A DNA stretch of 64,000 nt from Nevskiaceae bacterium. GTDB taxonomy: Bacteria > Pseudomonadota > Gammaproteobacteria > Nevskiales > Nevskiaceae. The notes below the pieces were generated by a model. It had not been told where the DNA came from, ran no database searches, and worked only from the letters and a program-made list of their open reading frames with translations. Location: contig SCVA01000025.1 in NCBI GenBank assembly GCA_004297005.1, positions 1 to 64,000 on the forward strand, in the 5' to 3' direction. Positions 33,559 to 42,376 of the stretch are shown here, piece after piece; position 1 is the first letter of the stretch, and each line of letters opens with the position of its first letter. Both the position numbers and the translations under genes were made by a program.

Positions 33559-34671
33559 ATGGCAAGCACCGCCCCGGGCTCCCGCCCGGGCATAACGCCA
33601 GCCCGCGCCGTCAGCGCCTGGCCGTCCTATGTCGTCTCACTGATCGTATTGCTGGCGGCGGTCTACGCCTTCTCGCCGCGTCCGATGCCGCCGTTCCCGG
33701 CCACCGAGGTGCATCCCGACGGCCTGCAGATCAACGCCCTGCTCAAGGCCGGCGGCAAGCTGCTGGCGGCGGGTGAGCAGGGGCGCATCCTGATCGCCGA
33801 CAGCGAGAAAGGTCCCTGGGCCGAAGCCAAGGTCGAACCGCAGCGCGGCAGCGCGCTCACCCAACTGACGGCGGTTGGCGCCAAGACCCTGATCGCGGTC
33901 GGCCACGACGGCTGGATTCTGCGCAGCGAGAACGGCGGCGCGAGCTGGCAGGAGGCGAACTTCGACTCCGAAAGCTCCGATCCCCTGTTGGGCATCGCCG
34001 GCCCCTATGCCGGCAAGCTCTACGCCTTTGGGGCCTTCGGCAAGCTGCTGGTGTCCCTCGACGACGGCAAGACCTGGCGTCAGCAGCCGATCGTGGAGAA
34101 CAGCGTAGCCGGCGATGCCGCCGCACCGGCCGGGGAGGAGGACCCCTATGCCGATCCTTTCGCCAATATCTCCACCGGCGGCGGCATCGCCGACGGTCAC
34201 ATCAACGCCATGACTCGGGCCCCGGACGGCGCGCTGGTGATGGTCGGCGAGCGCGGCATGATCGCCCGCTCCACCGACGAGGGGGCGAGCTGGACGGCAG
34301 TGCCGCAGGTCTACACCGGCTCCTTCTACGGCCTGCTGGCGCTGCCGCCGAAAGGCCTGCTGGCCTACGGCATGCGCGGCAATGTCTTCCGCAGCGAGGA
34401 CAGCGGCCAGACCTGGGTGAAGGTCGAGACGCCGCTGGCGCTGTCGCTGTTCGGCGCCACCAGCACCCTGCGTCGGGAGATCATTCTGGTCGGCGAGAAC
34501 GCGGTGGTGATGGTGTCCAAGGACGGCGGCAAGAGCTTCAAGCTCGGCTCGCTGGGCGAGCAGCAGCGGCTCGCCGCCGCCCTGCCGCTCGATAGTGGCG
34601 ACCTGCTTACCGCCGGCGAGTTGGGCCTCGCCCTGCGCAATCCCTACCGTGGTACCGGAGTGCAGCCATGA
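33559..34671 (+). CDS. YCF48/BNR-type beta-propeller protein
   Basis: 370-residue protein with one N-terminal membrane segment (about residues 22-40), then a periplasmic beta-propeller of Asp-box/YCF48-type repeats (GWILRSENGGASWQEA, LLVSLDDGKTWRQQ, MIARSTDEGASWTAV, NVFRSEDSGQTWVKV, VMVSKDGGKSFKLG). GAGGAG precedes the ATG at 33559, so this start is preferred over one 21 nt earlier. Its stop overlaps the RND gene by 4 nt, which couples the two. It is probably a periplasmic partner of that transporter. Confidence 0.8.
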   Translation: MASTAPGSRPGITPARAVSAWPSYVVSLIVLLAAVYAFSPRPMPPFPATEVHPDGLQINALLKAGGKLLAAGEQGRILIADSEKGPWAEAKVEPQRGSALTQLTAVGAKTLIAVGHDGWILRSENGGASWQEANFDSESSDPLLGIAGPYAGKLYAFGAFGKLLVSLDDGKTWRQQPIVENSVAGDAAAPAGEEDPYADPFANISTGGGIADGHINAMTRAPDGALVMVGERGMIARSTDEGASWTAVPQVYTGSFYGLLALPPKGLLAYGMRGNVFRSEDSGQTWVKVETPLALSLFGATSTLRREIILVGENAVVMVSKDGGKSFKLGSLGEQQRLAAALPLDSGDLLTAGELGLALRNPYRGTGVQP

Positions 34672-37247
34672 GGCGCATGGAAAGCTTCGTCAAGGCCTGC
34701 TCCGCGCTGCTGCTGGGCTGGCGCAAACCGCTGTCGGTGCTGTTCACCGCCATCACCCTGTTCTTCGGCTGGAGCGCCACCCACATCAAGCTCGACCCGG
34801 GCTTTTTGAAGCTGATCCCCATCGAGCATCCGTATATGCGGACGATGATGGAGTACATGAAGGACTTCTCCGGCGCCAACACCCTGCTGGTGAACCTGCG
34901 CTGGAAGGGCGAGGGCGACATCTACAATCCGGAATTCATGGATGCGATGCGCAAGGCCACCGACGAGGTGTTCTTCATCCCCGGCATCAACCGCACCGCC
35001 GTCGCCTCCATCTACACGCCCAACACCTATTACATCGAGATCACCGAAGACGGCTTCAAGGGCGAGCCGGTGGTGCCGGCGAAGTTCTCCGGCCAGCCGG
35101 AAGAACTTGATCGCGTGCGCCACAACGTCAAGCTCTCCGGCCAGATCGGCCTCTTGGTCGCCAACAACGGCAAGTCGGCGCTGATCCGCGCCAATCTGCA
35201 GGACTACGATCCCAACAAGCCACAGGAAGAACAGCGCGTCGACTACTGGGAGGTGCAGAACCGACTGGAGGAAATCCGCGGCCGCTTCGAGAATCCCAAG
35301 AAGTACGTCTACAAGCTCAAGGAAGATCATCCGCCCCTGAAGGCCGGGGAGGTCGTGGCCGAGGGCTATGTCGATCACGGCATCGCGCTGTTCATGCAGA
35401 CCTTCAAGGCGCTGCGCCCGGTCGAAGGCCAGGACGCGCCGCAGGCGATCGCGGTCAAGGGCGGGGAGCTCAGCGTCGAGACCGTCGACAACCCCGAATA
35501 CAACGACAAGATCGAGGTCAATATCATCGGCTTCGCCCGCCTGCTCGGCGATGTCATCAAAGGCCTCTTGGGCGTGTTCGCCTTCTTCGCCCTGGCCTTC
35601 CTGATCACCATGGCGCTGCTGTACTTCTACTCGCGCTCGGTGCGGCTGACCGTGGTCGCCCTGGTGGTGGCCCTGCTGCCGGTGCTCTGGCTGATCGGCA
35701 CCCTGCCGCTGATCGGTTTCGGTGTCGACCCGATGTCGATCCTGGTGCCGTTCCTGATCTTCTCCATCGGCGTCTCGCACGCGGTACAGATGACCAGCGC
35801 CTGGCGCCACGAGGTGGTGGCCGGCGCCGACTCGGTGCAGGCCGCCGACTCCGCCTTCCGCAAGCTGTTCATCCCTGGCGCGGTGGCGCTGCTGACCAAC
35901 GCGCTGGGCTTCGCGGTGATCATGTTCATCGACATCCCCATCGTCCATGAGCTGGGCATCACCGCCTGCATCGGCGTGCTGCTGATGATCGTCACCAACA
36001 AGATGATCCTGCCGATCATCCTCAGCCATGTCAGCCTCGAGGAGTCCTGCAAGAACCACCACCGTTCGCGCGCCAAGAGCCGCAGCGAGAACGGCTTTAG
36101 CGAGCGCTGCTGGAAGTGGATCGGCCGCTGTGCCGAGCCCAAGACCGCGCTGCTGATGTTCGGCATTGGCCTGGGCGTGCTGAGCGTAGCCACGGTGCTA
36201 TCGCGCGGCATGGTGATCGGCGACCTCGGCCGCGGCGTGCCCGAGCTGCGTCCGGACTCGCGCTACAACCGCGACAACGACGTGATCGGCAGCAATTACA
36301 ACATCGGCACCGACCTGCTGACGGTGATCGCCGAAGCCAAGGATTTCGACGGCGACTCCTGTCTGCATTACGAGGTGGTGGGGCTGATCGATCGCTTCGA
36401 GCTCTACCTGCGCGGCGTTGATGGCGTGCGCTCGGTGACCAGCGTCGCCGGCATCGGCAAGCTGGTGATCGCGGCCTTCAACGAGGGCAATCCGCGCTGG
36501 CGCGCATTGCCGCGTACCCAAACCGGCCTCTCCACCGGCTCCAAGGCCTTCGACCCCAACCTGGGCCTGAACAACGAGGGCTGCAAGGCCATCCAGGTGA
36601 TGATCTTCACCAACAACCACGACGGCACCACCATTGCCCACGTGGTGGCCGAGATCAAGAAGTTCATCGAGGCCAATCCGACGCCGGGCGTGAACCTGCG
36701 CCTTGCCACCGGCAATGTCGGCGTGATGGCCGCCACCAACGAGGCGGTCGCGGAAGCTGAGGAGACCATGCTGCTCGCCATTTTCGGCGCGCTGACCCTG
36801 CTCTGCCTCATCACCTTCCGCTCACTCAAGGCGACGCTCTGCGTGCTGGTGCCCTTGGCGCTGGTGTCGATCTGCTGCAACGCGCTGATGGCGATGCTGG
36901 GCATCGGCCTGAAGGTGGCGACGCTGCCGGTGGTGGCGCTGGGCGTGGGCGTGGGCGTGGACTACGGAATCTACCTGTTCGAGCAGATCCAGCACGAGAT
37001 GCGCGAGCACGGCTCCAGCTTCCGCGAGGCTTTCGAGGCGGCGATGCGCCAGCGCGGCAGCGCGGCGGTATTCACCGCCATCACCATGGCCATCGGCGTC
37101 GGCACCTGGACGCTGTCGGCCCTGAAGCTGCAGGCCGACATGGGCCTGCTGCTGGCCTTCATGTTCGTGGTCAACATGCTCGGCGCGATCTGCCTGCTGC
37201 CGGCGCTGGGCGCCTGGTTTTTCGGCAGCGAGGGCAAGAAGGGCTAG
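34668..37247 (+). CDS. RND/MMPL-family transporter
   Basis: 859-residue inner-membrane protein with two repeats of one helix, a large periplasmic loop and five or six helices, as in RND/MMPL hydrophobe exporters. The second half carries LPVVALGVGVGVDYGIYLFEQ near 756-776, the family motif with the proton-relay Asp. Family members move lipids, hopanoids or other hydrophobic molecules. Coupling to the YCF48-like gene and proximity to DUF1302/DUF1329 genes recur in many degraders of lipophilic compounds. Transport of steroid or CoA-pathway intermediates is inference. Confidence 0.85.
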   Translation: MRRMESFVKACSALLLGWRKPLSVLFTAITLFFGWSATHIKLDPGFLKLIPIEHPYMRTMMEYMKDFSGANTLLVNLRWKGEGDIYNPEFMDAMRKATDEVFFIPGINRTAVASIYTPNTYYIEITEDGFKGEPVVPAKFSGQPEELDRVRHNVKLSGQIGLLVANNGKSALIRANLQDYDPNKPQEEQRVDYWEVQNRLEEIRGRFENPKKYVYKLKEDHPPLKAGEVVAEGYVDHGIALFMQTFKALRPVEGQDAPQAIAVKGGELSVETVDNPEYNDKIEVNIIGFARLLGDVIKGLLGVFAFFALAFLITMALLYFYSRSVRLTVVALVVALLPVLWLIGTLPLIGFGVDPMSILVPFLIFSIGVSHAVQMTSAWRHEVVAGADSVQAADSAFRKLFIPGAVALLTNALGFAVIMFIDIPIVHELGITACIGVLLMIVTNKMILPIILSHVSLEESCKNHHRSRAKSRSENGFSERCWKWIGRCAEPKTALLMFGIGLGVLSVATVLSRGMVIGDLGRGVPELRPDSRYNRDNDVIGSNYNIGTDLLTVIAEAKDFDGDSCLHYEVVGLIDRFELYLRGVDGVRSVTSVAGIGKLVIAAFNEGNPRWRALPRTQTGLSTGSKAFDPNLGLNNEGCKAIQVMIFTNNHDGTTIAHVVAEIKKFIEANPTPGVNLRLATGNVGVMAATNEAVAEAEETMLLAIFGALTLLCLITFRSLKATLCVLVPLALVSICCNALMAMLGIGLKVATLPVVALGVGVGVDYGIYLFEQIQHEMREHGSSFREAFEAAMRQRGSAAVFTAITMAIGVGTWTLSALKLQADMGLLLAFMFVVNMLGAICLLPALGAWFFGSEGKKG

Positions 37248-37250
37248 GCC

Positions 37251-37694
37251 ATGGCGACGCGCCGCAAGCCGCGCAGCACCGCCGAAACTGGCGGCGCACG
37301 CGGCCTGCTGGCGCGGCCGCGCGAGGCCTCGCTGGATGTCGATGGCGCGCAGTTGGCCCGGCTGCGGCGCGCCTGCCTGGCGCTGCCGGAAGTGTGCGAG
37401 CGGCTGGGTCATGGCTCGCCCTGCTTCTACGCCGGCAAGAAGATCTTCGCGATGTACAGCGACAACCACCACGGCGACGGTCGCCTCGCGGCCTGGCTGA
37501 AGGCGCCGCCCGGCGCGCAGGAGATGCTGCTGGAGACCTCGCCCGAGGCTCTCTTCCGTCCACCCTATGTCGGTGCCTATGGCTGGATCGGTGTGCACCT
37601 GCGCCATTGCGACGATGCGGCACTGGCGAATCTGGTCGGCAGCGCCTACCGCGCGGCGGCAAACAAGAAGCTGCTGGCGCTGCTCAACGACTAG
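37251..37694 (+). CDS. MmcQ/YjbR-family protein
   Basis: 147-residue protein with the YjbR fold: LRRACLALPEVCERLGHGSPCFYAGKKIFAMY near 41-72, then the strand-helix pattern ending APPYVGAYGWIGVHL-like (PPYVGAYGWIGVHL near 104-117). YjbR proteins are small, often called DNA-binding, without a settled function. The start lies 3 nt after the RND stop, so it travels on the same transcript. Confidence 0.75.
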   Translation: MATRRKPRSTAETGGARGLLARPREASLDVDGAQLARLRRACLALPEVCERLGHGSPCFYAGKKIFAMYSDNHHGDGRLAAWLKAPPGAQEMLLETSPEALFRPPYVGAYGWIGVHLRHCDDAALANLVGSAYRAAANKKLLALLND

Positions 37695-37983
37695 GTCCGG
37701 CGGCGCCCCGCAGCCGGCACAGGCGCAACCGCCGCTCGTTCGCCAGTGCATTCGTCGGCTCAGAGCCGCCGTTCAGTCGGACTGCGGTCAACGCTGGTGA
37801 GCCTGCCTCGCCGCTGCGCGCGCGGCGAGCGACTGAATCCCTTGGAGTTTTCCCGCCGCCTCGGCGCGGCGCGCGGCGCGGCTGTGCCCGGCCATCGTCT
37901 GCATGGACTAGGAGCTGTCTCCATTGCCCTGGCCATGATCGCCTCAGCCGGACATCCAACAAAGTCCGGGAGGAGATATAAAA
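37695..37983. other. Spacer before the DUF1302 gene
   Basis: No gene is seen. CTCGCCGC near 37808 and GCGGCGAG near 37823 form a GC-rich hairpin. A strong GGGAGGAGATA ribosome site at about 37970 serves the DUF1302 gene. Confidence 0.45.
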
Positions 37984-39597
37984 ATGAAGTCCGGCAACAC
38001 GGTCGGCGGTCGGCGTGCATGGCGCCCCGCACACAAGCTATTTGCGGCGGCGCCGCTGCTTTGGCTACCACTGGCGCAGGCCGGCTCGGTCAATCTGAGC
38101 CCCAGCCTTTCACTCGACTATCTGGCCAACCTCACCTACAGCGCCGCCTGGCGGCTGGAAGATCCCGATCCGGCACTGACCGCCGACGTCAACAGCGACG
38201 ACGGCAATCGCAACTTCGCCGGCGGTTCGATGATCAACAACCGGCTGGCGCTGCTCGGCGAGCTGAATCTGAAGCAGGGGCGGCAGGGCGTGTTCCTGCG
38301 CGGCAGCGCCTTCTACGATCAGGTCTACCGCGACAGCAACGACAACGACTCGCCGAGCACGGTCAACAAGAGCGGCGACAACACCGCCTTCACCTCCGAG
38401 GCGCGGCGCTATCTGGGCATGCGCGCGCGGCTGCTCGACGCCTACGTCTACAGCAGCTTCGACCTGGGCTCGACCGCGCTGGATCTGCGCGTCGGCGACC
38501 AGGTGGTGAGCTGGGGCGAGAGCCTGTTCTTCCCCAATGCCAGCGGCGCGCAGTCGCCGGCCGATGCCACCAAGTCGAACGTGCCGGGCACCGAGGTGAA
38601 GGAGATTCTGTTGCCGGTCGGGCAGGTCTACGCGCAATGGGGCCTGACCTCGCGCTGGAGCGTGGCCAGCTACTGGCAATGGCAGTGGAAGGGCACCGAG
38701 CTGAACCCGCCCGGCGCCTACTTCAGCGGCAGCGACGTAGTGGGGCCGGGTGCCAGCGTGCTGCTGGTGCCGGCCTTGGCGCCGTTCGGCGCCGACCGCG
38801 TGCCGCGCGGTGCCGACCTCGCACCTGGCGATGACGGCCAGTGGGGCGTCTCCACCAAGTTCCTGTTCGGCGAGGCCACCGAGGCCGGGCTCTACTACCT
38901 GCAGTACAGCGACAAGAATCCGGTCGGCGTGCAGTTGGACTACACCGCCATCCAGGTCGCCCCCGGCGTGTTCGTGCCGGTACCGGCGCAGTACCACGTC
39001 GCCTACACCGACGACATCCAGATGTTCGGCACCAGCGTCTCCACGCAGCTGTTCGGCACCGCGCTGACCGGCGAAGTGAGCTATCGCCAGGACGCCGGCA
39101 TCGGCATCAACGCCCCCAGCGCCACTCCAGGGCGCGGCGACGCGGTGCAGGCCAATCTCGGCTTTACCCGGCTGATACTGCCGACCTCGCTGTGGGACAC
39201 GCTGACCCTGGTCGGCGAGGCCTCCTGGGTGGAGCTGACCGAGGTGCAGGCCCTGACCGTCGGTGGCACCACCTACGACCAGCCCAGCAATGGCGACAGT
39301 GCCGGCGCCTACCAGTTCTTGGCGCAGTTCGGCTATCAGCAGGTGCTGCCGGGCTGGGATCTGACCGTCTCGCTGGTGCATGCCAATGCCTTCAAGGGCA
39401 AGTCGGCCATCGGCGGTGCGCTGGGCAGCCTCACCGGCTCGGCCGACAAGCGCTACAGCCTGGGGTTTGGCTTCAAGTACCTGCAAAACCTCGAGCTGCA
39501 GCTGGCCTACAACGGCTATCACGGCACGCCCGACCCCATCAATCGCTCGTTGGCCGACCGCAGCAATCTCGCCTTCAGCGCCAAGTACAGCTTCTGA
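37984..39597 (+). CDS. DUF1302 outer-membrane protein
   Basis: 537-residue DUF1302 protein. A signal peptide of about 33 residues ends in LAQAG. The rest is rich in beta-strands with aromatic girdles (QVVSWGESLFFPNASG near 172-187 is a family hallmark) and ends in Phe, as outer-membrane barrels do. DUF1302 genes usually sit beside DUF1329 genes in degraders of steroids, terpenes and aromatics. A role as a channel or receptor for hydrophobic substrate is likely but unproven. Confidence 0.83.
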   Translation: MKSGNTVGGRRAWRPAHKLFAAAPLLWLPLAQAGSVNLSPSLSLDYLANLTYSAAWRLEDPDPALTADVNSDDGNRNFAGGSMINNRLALLGELNLKQGRQGVFLRGSAFYDQVYRDSNDNDSPSTVNKSGDNTAFTSEARRYLGMRARLLDAYVYSSFDLGSTALDLRVGDQVVSWGESLFFPNASGAQSPADATKSNVPGTEVKEILLPVGQVYAQWGLTSRWSVASYWQWQWKGTELNPPGAYFSGSDVVGPGASVLLVPALAPFGADRVPRGADLAPGDDGQWGVSTKFLFGEATEAGLYYLQYSDKNPVGVQLDYTAIQVAPGVFVPVPAQYHVAYTDDIQMFGTSVSTQLFGTALTGEVSYRQDAGIGINAPSATPGRGDAVQANLGFTRLILPTSLWDTLTLVGEASWVELTEVQALTVGGTTYDQPSNGDSAGAYQFLAQFGYQQVLPGWDLTVSLVHANAFKGKSAIGGALGSLTGSADKRYSLGFGFKYLQNLELQLAYNGYHGTPDPINRSLADRSNLAFSAKYSF

Positions 39598-39643
39598 GCC
39601 GCCCCAGGGCCGCTCAGTGATTTCCTGCATTAGGAGAATCCAC

Positions 39644-41017
39644 ATGCTTCAACTACATCCGGGCCGCCGCACTCTGCTGGCCAGCCTGCTATGCCTCGCG
39701 CTGCTGCCGGCCGCGCAGGCGGCGGTGAGCGCCGAAGAAGCGGCGCAGCTGGGCAAGACCCTGACTCCGACCGGCGCCGAAATGGCCGGCAATGCCGATG
39801 GCAGCATCCCTGCCTGGAGCGGCCAGTGGCTGGGCGCGCCGCCGCAGGTGAAGTACGACGGCAAGCGCAACGCCGACCCTTATCCCGGCGAAAAGCCGCT
39901 GTTCGTCATCACCGCCCAGAACCTCGCAACCTACAAGGACCGCCTGAGCGAGGGGCAGAAGGCGCTGTTCGCCAAGTACCCGACCAGCTACCGGATGCCG
40001 GTGTACGCGACCCATCGGGATTTCCGCTACAGCGACCAGCTCAACGAAAACGTCCGCCTCAACGCCACCGGCGCCAAGCTTTCCAACGACGGTCTGACGC
40101 TCAAGGGCGCCTATGGCGGCCCGGCGTTTCCGATCCCCAAGACCGGCATCGAGGTGGTGTTCAACATCATGACCACCGCCTCGGCCTGGATGTACGAGGC
40201 GCCCAATGTCGGCGCCTATGTGCAGCCGGGTGGCAGCGTTGGCTGGTCGCGCACCACGCTGGCCGCCTACAACCGCTACCAGAAGGGCGACGACCGCGCG
40301 CACTGGGACGACGGCATCTACTCGCAGAGCATCAGCGTGCAGAAGGCGCCACCGCGCGACGCCGGCAAGATCTCCTACACCGTCAACACCTTCGACTTTG
40401 TCGGCGCGCCGCGTCAGGCCTGGCAGTACGACCCCGGCTCGCGGCGCCTGCGCAAGTCGCCGGATGTCGGCTTTGACTACCCGATGCCCACCGGCCCGCG
40501 CGTGGTGGACGAGCAGAACGGCTTCAACGGCTCGCCGGAGCGCTTCGACTGGCAGTTGATCGGCCGCCGCGAAATCTACGTGCCCTTCCACACCAACCGG
40601 CTGGAAGACCCGGCCACCCGCTATGCCGACGTCATCAGCACCCGTGGTCACCCCAACCCCGATCTGATCCGCTGGGAGCTGCGCCGCGTGTGGGTGGTGG
40701 AGGGCACGCTCAAGAAGAGCACCCGCCACGTCTATGGCAAGCGCCGCTTCTACGTGGAGGAGGACTCCTGGCAGTCGCTGCTGGCCGACAACTACGACAC
40801 CCGCGGCCAGCTCTGGCGGGTGGTGAGCAATTGCGCCGCCTATGCCTACGACGGCAAGTTCTACTACCTCAACGCCAGCTTCTACCAAGACCTGCAATCG
40901 GGCGCCTACAGCGCCGAGAACATCACCAGCGAGGAGCCGACTTCGGCACGCTTCAACCGTCGCGAGCCGGGTGCCAACGAGTTCACCCTGGACGGCGTGC
41001 GCCGCGGCGGTAACTAA
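39644..41017 (+). CDS. DUF1329 periplasmic protein
   Basis: 457-residue DUF1329 protein with signal peptide about 1-26 (LLPAAQAAVS), the N-terminal word LGKTLTPTGAEMAGNADGSIPAWSG near 35-59 and the long beta-rich body typical of the family. The ATG at 39644 has TAGGAGA upstream; the frame is open further left but only within the DUF1302 gene. It probably works with the DUF1302 barrel in moving a hydrophobic ligand across the periplasm, in the manner of Lol-type carriers. That comparison is inference. Confidence 0.82.
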   Translation: MLQLHPGRRTLLASLLCLALLPAAQAAVSAEEAAQLGKTLTPTGAEMAGNADGSIPAWSGQWLGAPPQVKYDGKRNADPYPGEKPLFVITAQNLATYKDRLSEGQKALFAKYPTSYRMPVYATHRDFRYSDQLNENVRLNATGAKLSNDGLTLKGAYGGPAFPIPKTGIEVVFNIMTTASAWMYEAPNVGAYVQPGGSVGWSRTTLAAYNRYQKGDDRAHWDDGIYSQSISVQKAPPRDAGKISYTVNTFDFVGAPRQAWQYDPGSRRLRKSPDVGFDYPMPTGPRVVDEQNGFNGSPERFDWQLIGRREIYVPFHTNRLEDPATRYADVISTRGHPNPDLIRWELRRVWVVEGTLKKSTRHVYGKRRFYVEEDSWQSLLADNYDTRGQLWRVVSNCAAYAYDGKFYYLNASFYQDLQSGAYSAENITSEEPTSARFNRREPGANEFTLDGVRRGGN

Positions 41018-41194
41018 GGCAACGCCCGCGGCGCCCGGTTGGAGCCTGGCGCCGCGGTTTCATCGGGCTGGTGAGTCTCACCCATTTGAGGCAGGTGCCT
41101 GGGGAGCGCGGCCGTTGTAATCGGGCGGCAGCCGCCAGATCGGTTGCCGCGGCTCCGTGCCGCCAGAACCCCAAAACAGTCTGGAGGAGCCCCG

Positions 41195-42292
41195 ATGACC
41201 GCCGCTATCAAGGAACGCCTGGTTTCCGCCGATTCGCACGTCTACTTCACCAACGACTGGATCAAGCAGCGCCTGCGCCGCGAGCTGCACGCGGTCTGGG
41301 ACGAGGCCGGCGCCAAGGCCGAGGCCTATGCCGCCAAGGTGCTGCGCGGCGGCCAGCCGCAGCTGCATCTGGAAGACTTCGTCGACCCCGAGGCCTCCAA
41401 CGACCCCGGCTACAAGAACCCCGCCGACAAGCTCAAGGCCATGGACCGCGATGGCGTCGAGGCCGAGGTGATCTTTCCCGAGCTGGGCGGCGCCAAGATC
41501 TGCACGCCGCAGCTGATGGGCAGCGACTGGAAGGAAGTCTTCAAGGGCTACAACGACAGCATGCGCGACTTTGCCGCGCACAGCCCTGACCGTCTGCTCT
41601 GCGCCTATCAGCTGCCGCTGATCGACATCGACTTCGCGGTGCGCGAAGTCACCCGCCTGGCGCGCGACAACAAGGCGCGCTGCGTGCAGCTCACGCCGTT
41701 CCCGGCCGATCTCGGCCTGCCGGATTTTCACGATCCGCGCTACATCCCGCTCTGGAAGACCATCGAGGAGACCGGGCTGACGATCATGAACCACCTCGAC
41801 CTCAAGGCCGATCTCTGGGACGTGTTCCGCCGTGACCCGACGCCGCAGAAGGGCATCTTCACCGCGCTGCCCTGGGCGCCGATGGCCGAGACGCTGTGCT
41901 TCTGGATACTCACCGGCACGCTGGAGAAGTACCCGAAGATGAAGGTGGTGTTCGTCGAGCCCGGCCTGGGCTGGATCCCCTGGTTCTTCGAAACCCTGCT
42001 CGACCCGCGCATGGATATGCACTACCAGTTTCCGGGCGTGAAGCAGAAACCCAGCGACACCTTCCGCCAGCAGTGCGGCGCCACCTTCATGTACGAGCCC
42101 AAGGGCCTGAAGACCTTCTACGACTACTTCGGCGCCGACTGCCTGTACTGGTCCACCGACTTCCCGCACCCCGCCACCTGCTGGCCCAACTCCCAGGCGC
42201 AGGTGATCAGCCAGTGCGCCGAGGCCGGTATCGGCGAAGCCGACCGCCGGAAGATCGTCAGCCAGAACGCACTGAAGACTTTTGCGCTTTGA
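41195..42292 (+). CDS. Amidohydrolase-2 family metal-dependent hydrolase
   Basis: 365-residue TIM-barrel amidohydrolase (PF04909-like). The SADSHVYF motif at 9-16 supplies the first metal-binding Asp/His region, and YWSTDFPHPATCWPNS near 325-340 holds the C-terminal Asp of the barrel. Relatives include ACMSD-type decarboxylases and hydrolases in aromatic and steroid clusters. The ATG at 41195 follows GGAGGAG; the earlier in-frame start lacks one. Substrate unknown. Confidence 0.8.
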   Translation: MTAAIKERLVSADSHVYFTNDWIKQRLRRELHAVWDEAGAKAEAYAAKVLRGGQPQLHLEDFVDPEASNDPGYKNPADKLKAMDRDGVEAEVIFPELGGAKICTPQLMGSDWKEVFKGYNDSMRDFAAHSPDRLLCAYQLPLIDIDFAVREVTRLARDNKARCVQLTPFPADLGLPDFHDPRYIPLWKTIEETGLTIMNHLDLKADLWDVFRRDPTPQKGIFTALPWAPMAETLCFWILTGTLEKYPKMKVVFVEPGLGWIPWFFETLLDPRMDMHYQFPGVKQKPSDTFRQQCGATFMYEPKGLKTFYDYFGADCLYWSTDFPHPATCWPNSQAQVISQCAEAGIGEADRRKIVSQNALKTFAL

Positions 42293-42297
42293 AATCC

Positions 42298-42352
42298 GTG
42301 AGGCGTGAGGGGTGAGGCGCAGCCGCAGCTCAGCCCTCACCTCACGCCTCAC
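42298..42352. repeat. Hairpin between amidohydrolase and CoA-transferase genes
   Basis: GTGAGGCGTGAGG (42298-42310) is exactly complementary to 42340-42352. Further GTGAGG/CCTCAC words flank it. It lies in the 84-nt spacer, upstream of the CACGGAG ribosome site of the next gene. Confidence 0.65.
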
Positions 42353-42376
42353 GCCTCAACCCTCACGGAGATACAG

